Source: Globisporangium splendens (Eukaryota; Oomycota; Peronosporomycetes; Pythiales; Pythiaceae). Taken from it: a stretch of 64,000 nt of DNA. Positions 12,403 through 20,128 of the stretch are shown in pieces. Numbering within the stretch: position 1 is the stretch's first letter; each line of letters begins with the position of its first letter. Position numbers and translations under genes: made by a program. The notes beneath the pieces are model-generated. The model did no database searches. It had not been told where the DNA came from and saw only the letters and a program-made list of their open reading frames with translations. Where the stretch lies: contig VFIW01000026.1 of the NCBI GenBank assembly GCA_006386115.1, positions 310,001 through 374,000 on the forward strand. Direction: 5' to 3'.

Positions 12403-13530
12403 ATGCGGCCGGGACAGTTCTACGACCCTGCGGAGAAGTCCCCCGCGCGGTCCGACCCAACCGCGTACGCCGTGGTCAGCGCCAGCGCTCCGCCGCTCTC
12501 GGATGACGTGCTTCACGCGCCACAACAACCTCAACGCCACCAGCAGCAGTACCCGCGCGAGGACCAACTGCCGCCAAGCGACTACTATGACCATGGAGCG
12601 TTTCGGCAGCAGCACTCGCAGTCCCAGGTGGGTCCACCCCATCAGAGCTTCCAGCGCTATCCGCCAGGGCACCACCCGGCTCCTCCACCTCCTCCACCAC
12701 AGCAGTTTCGACAACAACCGCCGCAGTATGCGAACCAGTACCCAGACGCGCAGACGAACGAGTACCCGAGGCAGACGCAATACACGGTCTCACTCAACCC
12801 TTCGATGCGACGAAAGCTACGGAAGCGAAACAAACACCCGTTCGTGAAGGACATGCTGAGGCTCGTCGCGTTCCATTTCCTAAACGCGTTGCTCGGACTC
12901 GCTGCATTCCCACTGCTGCTTGGTGGGGTGAGTTCGTCTGCGTCGCTGATCCCACTGTGCTGCTTTGGTATCGTCGTGTTCCGGATCGTGCTCTACGGGG
13001 TGCAAATACTGGCTCACCTTGACGTGCTACTCTATAACTTCATCTCGGCGCCCTCGGACCAAGTGTACTTGGAGAAACCAGGACAGAGTGGTGTGACTGG
13101 CATTGTGATGGCGCCGAGCCTTGCAGCATTTTCGCCAATGTCACTCACGGCGCTGCTCTACTTCCTGTCCGTGAAGTTTGGGGTCGCGCTTCTCAGTGCA
13201 ATGAGTGTGTCTTTTGCGGTCGGTGGGTTGGTTGTGTTCGTTGCGTCGGTCTTTTCTCGCGGAGATGATATGATGCTTCAGGTGGGGTCGACCAGGTTCT
13301 CGTACCACGCCGACCCGTTCGCGTTCATGGTCGCTGTGGTGTGCTTTACCGTCATCGGGGTTGCGCTCATGCAGGTGGTAGCCAAGATGTCGAATAAAGC
13401 CACCAAGTTTTTTTGCTGCGAACCGTTCTCAACGTATCAGCCGTTTGCCCCCGCAGGATACCAGCCCCAGTACCAGCAGCAACAGCAGCAACCTTATGCA
13501 TACGTGACCGTTTCGTACGGCTCAACGTAG
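12403..13530 (+). CDS. membrane protein, tandem family copy 1 (putative-sensor-like fold)
   Basis: Intronless, 375 aa from the Met at 12403. The first 140 residues are Pro/Gln-rich and hydrophilic (QQP, HQQQ and PPPPPPQQ runs). Membrane segments then follow at about residues 155-215, 245-290 and 310-335. Landmarks shared with the next two genes: IPLCCFGIVVFR, DVLLYNFISAPSDQVY, FSPMSLTALLYFLSVKFGVALLSA, and near the end ATKFFCCEPFSTY. The spacing of hydrophobic segments loosely recalls the bacterial 'putative sensor' domain (Pfam Sensor), but this is only an impression. The double Cys in FCCE next to a membrane segment could be acylated. Function unknown. It is the first of three genes in the same orientation, which arose by tandem duplication. 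Confidence 0.8.
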   Translation: MRPGQFYDPAEKSPARSDPTAYAVVSASAPPLSDDVLHAPQQPQRHQQQYPREDQLPPSDYYDHGAFRQQHSQSQVGPPHQSFQRYPPGHHPAPPPPPPQQFRQQPPQYANQYPDAQTNEYPRQTQYTVSLNPSMRRKLRKRNKHPFVKDMLRLVAFHFLNALLGLAAFPLLLGGVSSSASLIPLCCFGIVVFRIVLYGVQILAHLDVLLYNFISAPSDQVYLEKPGQSGVTGIVMAPSLAAFSPMSLTALLYFLSVKFGVALLSAMSVSFAVGGLVVFVASVFSRGDDMMLQVGSTRFSYHADPFAFMVAVVCFTVIGVALMQVVAKMSNKATKFFCCEPFSTYQPFAPAGYQPQYQQQQQQPYAYVTVSYGST

Positions 13531-13812
13531 GGAGTCGAACTGTTTTCGCTAAGAGAAAGAAAAAGAAGAAGAGGAGCTTTGCTTTGCCTTGCATTTTTTC
13601 GTTCCTACTCTCCGCACTTGTGGATGGCATCAGTCAGCATTGATGTGCCATTCTCATCATCATTCCGTACAAGGAATGGTGGTATCAACAATCATTCCGA
13701 ACTTGAGCAGCTCATTTGGGAAAGGAGTCTTGTTTCTGAATGGACAGAAGCGAATTTGCCGGCAACCGAGGGCTTTCAACAGAGCTCACTTTGCAAAAGA
13801 CAAAACAGAACA

Positions 13813-14844
13813 ATGTACGGCCGAGGCAACGATAACCCCCAGCACCAGCGTTCTTCGAACTTGTATCAAGACTACAGCCAAGCTGGGAAGCAGCCGAGTG
13901 GGTACGACGACGGCAACACACTCTACCCGTCGTTCGCAAACCAGCAACAGCAACAACAGTCAGCGTCATCATCTGCTCCGTTTACCAATCAAAGCAACAA
14001 CGGACATCAAGACCTGCCGCTGTACTACAACAGTGCGCCACCGCCAGATACCCGTGTCCAAGGCAGTCATTACGGAGGATATCCGACTCATCCACCACCT
14101 CCAGTGTATCAGCCGGTTGCTCCATATACCCCATCCCCGTACAGCGGCGACTATCGTAGCCAAGGCTGCATTAGCACAACCCTCAAGCTGATTATCTTCC
14201 ACTTCTTCAATGCGGTCCTCGCTATCTCGGGCTTCGTGCTGATCATCTCGTGCACCAGTATCTCGATCGGGCTGATCCCATTGTGCTGCCTTGGGATCGT
14301 GCTCCTCCGCGCGATGTTTTACATTGTCGGGTACCTCGCGAAGTTTGACGTGAAGTTGTACAACTTCATCTCACCTCCGAGTGAGCATGTGTACGTGGGT
14401 ATCCCTCAAGAAGCGCGCTTTTTCGACATCGTCGGCGAGCGCTTGTCGCCCAAGCTCTTCGAGTTCTCGCCACTGTCAATCACGGCGGCGTTGTATTTCG
14501 GCACCATCAAATATGCCGTCGGCGTGTTGAGCGCGATCGTCGTGGTTATGAATGTGGGGCTAGTGATCGGTCTCATTGCAGCCATGTCATACGACGATTC
14601 GGTCAGTCAATATGGCGAGCTCCAAATCAACAACGAAACTGTTGACTTCAGCGAGCACCCGTTGCAGTACGCGCTCATCTGGGTCTGCTTGTACGTGATC
14701 AGCATCGCGCTGATGCACCTCGTCGCGAGAATCTCGCGCGCGTCGACGCGCTTCTTCTGCTGCGAGAAGTTCTCGACATACCGCTACGTCCAAACCGTGC
14801 AGTACACGCCGCCAGTGAACGCCAGCAGCTACGGCACCTACTGA
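13813..14844 (+). CDS. membrane protein, tandem family copy 2
   Basis: Intronless, 343 aa from the Met at 13813. An upstream in-frame Met at 13624 exists but the added residues look non-coding. The N-terminus is Gln/Ser/Pro-rich and includes LYPSFANQQQQQQ; copy 3 has a similar VYPSF. The membrane part matches copies 1 and 3: IPLCCLGIVLLRAMFY, KLYNFISPPSEHVYVGIP, LSPKLFEFSPLSITAALYFGTIKYAVGVLSA and the closing STRFFCCEKFSTYRYV. It is closer to copy 3 than to copy 1 (both carry a GERLSPKL block that copy 1 lacks). Function unknown; probably a polytopic membrane protein with a cytosolic low-complexity tail. Confidence 0.8.
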   Translation: MYGRGNDNPQHQRSSNLYQDYSQAGKQPSGYDDGNTLYPSFANQQQQQQSASSSAPFTNQSNNGHQDLPLYYNSAPPPDTRVQGSHYGGYPTHPPPPVYQPVAPYTPSPYSGDYRSQGCISTTLKLIIFHFFNAVLAISGFVLIISCTSISIGLIPLCCLGIVLLRAMFYIVGYLAKFDVKLYNFISPPSEHVYVGIPQEARFFDIVGERLSPKLFEFSPLSITAALYFGTIKYAVGVLSAIVVVMNVGLVIGLIAAMSYDDSVSQYGELQINNETVDFSEHPLQYALIWVCLYVISIALMHLVARISRASTRFFCCEKFSTYRYVQTVQYTPPVNASSYGTY

Positions 14845-15429
14845 GCTTTGTCGTTCGTTTTCAGCAGGAGCATCGCAAGCGGAACATAGTGGGAGGGTGA
14901 GAGTGTAGTGTAGGACAGAAATGCACCGAGTCGAGGGAATAAAGCGCTCTGATCGTATCGAAATAACCATTCACCTTCGATACTTTTTGAGCGCGAGGAG
15001 CATGTGCACGCACTGGAGACCAACAGCTGGTGATGGCTGGTGGGTACACTCGCTTCGGCCACGTAACACCTTAATAATAGGTAGGCGATGAACCCAAACG
15101 TTCACTCACAATAGACAGGTTTCTAGTCAAACTAACAAACTAGACTTTAGAATGTAAAGCATATATTTGTAATAGGAAGGTCTGTATCTGAGGAGACCTA
15201 CCATCATTCCTTTCGTTCCATTTTCGTCCAAGAAAATCAGGGCACAATCACTCTTTACCCCATTTCAGTGATATATGAAGAAGTTTATCTATATTATCGT
15301 ATTGGTGTTTCACTTGAGTGACTATACCGCAATGGGGACTTGGAATGAGAAGGGTCTCCACCAACCTCATTGCCCCACATTCGCTTTTGCTTCGCAGCCC
15401 ACAGCAATTGAGCACTGCACTCGCTGCCC
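14845..15429. other. intergenic, 585 bp
   Basis: Between family copies 2 and 3. It is AT-rich around 15070-15300 and contains no recognisable gene or RNA. Confidence 0.5.
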
Positions 15430-16278
15430 ATGAAGCCCAGAGAGACGGCGAACGCGGACGCGGTGTACCCGTCTTTCCAGGAGCCCAGCGCGCCTCCGCT
15501 CTCGCACGAGCAGCAGGAGCGCGAGCACGTGCCGATGGCCAAGCCCGTGTTCACCGGCGGCGAGAGCTCGCCCGTGCACGTGCCGTACATCGGTCCCAGC
15601 TCGACGGGCGAGCGCCAAGGCTTCTTTCGTACGACGCTCAAGCTCATCGTGTTCCATGCGCTCAACGCGAGTCTCGGATCCATCGGCTTCGTCACGGTCG
15701 TGGTTGGCTCGGTGCTTTCGTTCGCGCTGCTGCCGTTGTGCTGCCTGGGAGTGCTCACGTTCCGCGTGCTGCTGTATCTGGTCGGATTTCTCGCGGAGCT
15801 CGATGTGTGGCTCTACAACTTCATCGCACCGCCAGAGCAGCATGTGTATGTGAGTATTCCACGTCGCGCAGCGGTGTTGGGCATCTCGGGTGAACGGCTC
15901 TCGCCCAAGCTGTCATCGTTCTCACCACTCGCGCTCTCGGCGACGTTGTACTTCGCTACGGTCAAGTTCGCGCTCTCAATCTTGAGCGCCATCGTTCTCT
16001 CGATCACAGTCTCCATGCCGCTCGATCTGATCACGGACAACGACCCGGACTCGCGGTACCATGACTTCGCGAGCTTCTTGGCGTTCCTGTTGGTGTCCAT
16101 CGTGCTTTTCATCATTGGCGCGAGCTTGATGCCGTGCACCGCGAGTATCTCGCGCCGAGCGACGCGCTACTTTTGCTGCGAAAAGTTCTCGACGTATCGC
16201 TATGTGTACACGGAGCACTACCCTGCGACGACTGGGGTGCCTTCGTACGGCACTGCGGCCGCGCACGAACAAGTGTGA
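15430..16278 (+). CDS. membrane protein, tandem family copy 3
   Basis: Intronless, 282 aa from the Met at 15430; the shortest copy because its N-terminal low-complexity tail is only about 65 residues. Conserved blocks: LPLCCLGVLTFRVLLYL, LYNFIAPPEQHVYVSIPR, GERLSPKLSSFSPLALSATLYFATVKFALSILSA and ATRYFCCEKFSTYRYVYTE. The membrane core and the final motif are kept while the N-terminal tail varies in length and composition across the three copies. This suggests selection on the membrane part and free drift in the tail. Function unknown. Confidence 0.8.
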   Translation: MKPRETANADAVYPSFQEPSAPPLSHEQQEREHVPMAKPVFTGGESSPVHVPYIGPSSTGERQGFFRTTLKLIVFHALNASLGSIGFVTVVVGSVLSFALLPLCCLGVLTFRVLLYLVGFLAELDVWLYNFIAPPEQHVYVSIPRRAAVLGISGERLSPKLSSFSPLALSATLYFATVKFALSILSAIVLSITVSMPLDLITDNDPDSRYHDFASFLAFLLVSIVLFIIGASLMPCTASISRRATRYFCCEKFSTYRYVYTEHYPATTGVPSYGTAAAHEQV

Positions 16279-16602
16279 GCAAGTGAGTGAGTGACTTGTT
16301 GGCAATTGCATTTGTGTCGTGAGTGTGATGGACCACTCGGAAGCTTCTAAATGGAGATAACAAAGGGGATTTTTCGCTCTTGCACACATGTGTGTGCTTT
16401 GTTTGTATATTACGGATTTGGCTCGGAGGAGTGTTGCAGGCACTTCGATCGTACCATCTCCCCCCAGCGCCTTAAATGACAAATTATCAACTCACTTTCT
16501 AACGCACCGCTATTCTCTCCACTCAGAAAGGTACACGCACTCGGTACAACACACACAGTCTACGCCACGCCATTGAATCGCCATATTTCTCAGTGCAACT
16601 TC
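16279..16602. other. convergent intergenic region, 324 bp
   Basis: Lies between the stops of membrane copy 3 (plus strand) and CAP copy 1 (minus strand). No gene seen; it must hold both 3' ends. Confidence 0.5.
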
Positions 16603-17367
16603 TTAACTGGACTTGCCGAAATCCTGAGTCCAGTACGTCTTGTAGTTGCCGCAGCCGTTGTTGACAGCCTTCGCAAATCCAACGTCCCTGACCTCAGCGT
16701 TCAGGATGTTGGCACGGTGGCCCGCCGAGTTCCACCACGAGGTCATCACGGACTCGACGGACGTCTGACCCGCAGCCACGTTTTCAGCCGCGTTCGTCCA
16801 CTGGTAACCTTGCGCAGCCATGCGGTCCCAGGCTTTCGAGCCATCGCTGCCATCATGGGTCATGGTGCATCGGTTCGCTTGGTCCTGCGAGTGGACATTG
16901 GCCGCGGCGTGCAATTTCGCGTTCGCGACGAGCGACGCGAGGCCGTTCTGGTTGCGGTACGCGTTGATGCTGTTGAGCATGGTCTGCGACTCGACGGCGT
17001 TGAGTCCGTTGTTGACCGTCACCGTCTGCTGCTGTCCCGAGTTGCTGCTGCCGAAGCGGCCGATCACGTAGCCGCATCCGGCGCCATAGTAAGTGTTCTT
17101 GGTGGCCGAGCTGCCGTTCTTGAACCAGCAGGTGCCGCCGTTGTAGTTGGTCCAGGTCCAGTGCGTGCAGCCGCCGTCGTTGGCGCAAATGTCGCCGCAC
17201 ACATCCGGGATCGCGCGCACCGAGTACGTGTCCTGGCCGTAGAAGTCGCAGTCGTTGTCCCACATCACGCGGCCCTGGGAGCCCGTCTTGTAGCTCGCCG
17301 TCGACGTGTGCATGGCCGCAGCGGCGAGGACCGAGAGCAGCAGGAACGATTTCGTCGAAGGTTGCAT
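16603..17367 (-). CDS. secreted Apple/PAN + CAP (SCP/PR-1-like) protein, copy 1
   Basis: 254 aa from the Met at 17367, chosen because it opens a clear signal peptide (hydrophobic LLLSVLAAAAM, then small residues). A Cys-rich Apple/PAN-like segment follows (about residues 25-95: CDFYGQD, CGDICANDGGCTHWTWTNY, GTCWFKNG). A short Gln/Ser linker leads to a CAP domain (about 115-254) with MLNSINAYRNQ, the WDRMA helix, NAAENVAAGQ, WWNSAGHRANIL and YWTQDFG. CAP proteins are secreted, often bind sterols or lipids, and are common in oomycete secretomes. Two paralogues lie to the right on the same strand. The 3' half is almost identical at DNA level to copy 3, unlike the rest of the gene. Confidence 0.9.
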   Translation of the reverse strand: MQPSTKSFLLLSVLAAAAMHTSTASYKTGSQGRVMWDNDCDFYGQDTYSVRAIPDVCGDICANDGGCTHWTWTNYNGGTCWFKNGSSATKNTYYGAGCGYVIGRFGSSNSGQQQTVTVNNGLNAVESQTMLNSINAYRNQNGLASLVANAKLHAAANVHSQDQANRCTMTHDGSDGSKAWDRMAAQGYQWTNAAENVAAGQTSVESVMTSWWNSAGHRANILNAEVRDVGFAKAVNNGCGNYKTYWTQDFGKSS

Positions 17368-19527
17368 GATGATGATCAGGATGGAGGAGGGAAGGTGTTG
17401 CTCCTGTGGATGCAAATGAGAAAGTGAGAGGAACTGCAGACAGCTCACCACCAGTGTCAACGCCAATGCGCCATGGCGACAAGGAGTTCCAATTGCCAAG
17501 TCCGACGTGACAGAAGTCAACGGTTGCCCGCTCGCAAAAGCGCGAGTTCCAGGCTCCCAGATGGCGCTGAGGCATCAACGTTTTTGGTGCCGAGCATACA
17601 AACTCCCAGTCAACTCAATTGCCAGTCAGACTCCACCATCTGGTTTGGCAGTAAAGGAGTGTGGGTCGGTCGTCCCCTCTACAGAAACCACAGCAGAACA
17701 GCAATGTCTGTCATAAGAGATACTTGCTACAACACATGCATCGTGAAGTGTAATATAGCATTTGAACAAGGTTCGGACGCATTTAATATGCAAAGCTTTT
17801 ATGTATTGATTAACTTTATAAAGCAATAGAAGATAGAGTCAACACTGGAATGATCACTTGGTGCAGAAACGCTGACTTATCCACTGGAGCGATTCTACCC
17901 AAGCAAGGCTCCGACAGATGGAAGTAGTCAGTGAGCCGCGATCTATTGGATCTAACGGAGCAAATGGCAAAAGGCGTGGCGGGGAGTACCTGGGTCATGC
18001 GAACCGACTACTGTACAGAGCCTGTGTTGAGTGCGAGCGTGTAGAGACGGCGGTGGTGCCGCACTGGAACGAGCCAACAGCAGCAACCGGCTTGGAGCGC
18101 CATCAGGGGAAGACAAGCTTCTACAGACAGGCGAGGGCCAATTATAATGCAATGGAGTGATGCCGCTCTCGCGCAAGGCATCGCTTGGCCATAGAAGGAA
18201 ACGGTGAAAGATCAGATGGATCTCATTCGGCTCATAACGAGTCGAACTGTTGCAGCCAGCATCAAGCGGAAGAACGATGCAGCAGCCAATGCCTTCTTGT
18301 GCAGATATGTATGAAGTATACGATACCCAATGCTGTTCACACATGTCCAGTGGCGTTGGACCCAGCCGCATGGATTCAAGGCAACAGATGCCAAACGCAC
18401 ATATCCAAATACTGTAGTATCGACCATTGCTGTCAGAGTGGTCGTCACATTGCGCCGATAGCGCGTTGTGGGATCGTCGCATTGTGAGCTGGTCCGCCCT
18501 CGTTCGCGCTGTTGACAATGCTGTGACACTATGGCTGTAGACTGTGGCGGCGCCGGATCTTGAAGCAGGGTTCACTCGCCAACTGGTTTGCTGGCGTCTG
18601 TCGTCGCGTCGATATCCTTCGCTGCCGTCGTCCGTCTTTTCGTGCAGCTCTTCAGAGCGAGCATGAGATTACGAGTTGTCGGAATGCACAAGTGCGAACG
18701 ATTCGATGCATAATCCGCAACCAGGACGCATTCTTCATGGAAAGATTAGCCACAGGGATGCAGTTGAGTTAGTTTGGAAGATAAGTTCTGGGAAAAGCGA
18801 CGGCCACGCTTACGGAAGGCGTAGTTCGTGTCGTGCTGCAGCACTAGCTGCTTCGCAATTCGTGAGAGCGTAGGTTCGTATTCTGTCAGTGGTCACAATT
18901 TGTTTTGTATTCGATTTAATTGAGATGCATGAGTTTACGGTTATTGGACTGACTACAGGAAGAGCGGAGAATTATTCGGATTGACACCATAGAGTGATGG
19001 TCATTATGTGTTTGTGTCGAAAATGTCAAAAATAGACAGGTAGGATGACAAGACTGCATACGCATGGGTGAAAACACACAAGAAAGCAGCCATCTCTTCT
19101 TTGTTCTGGTCGCTCTGCTGCTGTGTCGGAAATAACTGGAGCTGTTTGTTCCGAAGAGGCGTAGTTTGAGTAGGTTGAGAGCGTGCTTTATCAGAAAATC
19201 TACGCGGAATGTGTGGAACGCAGAGCTTCTGCGCTTGTGACGTCGCTTTGTTGCAGCAGGGACTCGTCGCCATTCGACCGCACCACCCCAACGTGGACTA
19301 ATCACCACGAGGGAGTTTGCCAGTTTATGGATGCAACGCACCCTAGCGCTCACTCACCTCATGCTTATTCTATCAATAGCAGCAGCAACCAGCGAACGCT
19401 GTGGTGCATTGAGTTGACTCAAATGCGTCGATATTTGAGGTTTGTATGTCGAGTTCGCGAGACAAGAGCTGGCAAGTGTGGAGATGCAACTGGATGGTAA
19501 GAGCACTCGGTTTCGAATTGCTCAGCC
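17368..19527. other. gene-poor interval, 2.16 kb
   Basis: Several modest open frames occur on both strands (the longest on minus at 17952-18575) but none has a recognisable domain, signal peptide or coding-like composition. It could hold an old decayed element around 17920-18870. No RNA gene recognised. Confidence 0.4.
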
Positions 19528-20103
19528 AGGACTTGGGGACTTGCTCGCGAATTAAAGAACGAGGCGATTGAGGTGGCGGTATCTCACAATCCTAGGTGTG
19601 ATCTTGGAGTAATCAACAGATCCACTACTGGCAATCGTGGGTGCAATTGATGAAAAAAGGCAACTTCAAAGACCATCACTCACACTTGGCACTCCCGGTG
19701 TACAGTAATCCACGTGAAAAAGCACCCTGATCAAACTGTGATTGTTTCGTTCGCAGTAGTGGATCAGTTGATTACAGTAGTCAACGATCACGCAAAGGAC
19801 TGGGTCTTGTGAATGCATTCAGAGAGGAGAAGCCTTTTTCAGCCATTCATTGATATGGTCGCACGGAGGTAACTGCAAAGACCACCACTCACCATTTTGC
19901 ATACCTAGTTCACCGTGGCCCACATGAAAAACGACACCGAGCAAAATGCACCCAAGTTTACCCTCAGGTTTGGGTCTGTTGATTACTTGCTCAAAGATCG
20001 CGCACAAGGATTGTGTCGTGTCGAGGCGAGCAGGGCGATTGACGAGAAGCCGCCGTCTCAATCGCCCCATTCTCCAATTTGCGCGCAAGTCCCCAAGTCC
20101 TCC
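19528..20103. repeat. compound inverted + direct repeat upstream of rvt
   Basis: Segment 19528-19650 is a diverged reverse complement of about 19943-20103. The outer 50 bases pair best: GGACTTGGGGACTTGC at 19530 against the same word on the minus strand ending at 20101. Segment 19657-19813 is a diverged direct copy of 19868-20022, offset about 210 bp (CAAAGACCA(T/C)CACTCAC in both). Within the left part, TAATCAACAGATCCACTACTG at 19610 pairs with 19754-19775, forming a near-perfect 21-22 nt stem. The whole block ends 26 bp before the rvt start codon. It resembles a fold-back element or a rearranged inverted duplication of the gene's own leader. Confidence 0.75.
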
Positions 20104-20128
20104 TCCTCAACTTCATCCAAAGCCCACG

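Noticed and set aside
17952..18575. 207-codon minus-strand frame in the gene-poor interval
   Set aside because: No domain, odd composition and no conserved start; may be chance or an old remnant.
19480..19530. tRNA-like word (TGGTAAGAGCACTCGG followed by a TTCGAA)
   Set aside because: No acceptor stem or anticodon arm could be folded around it.
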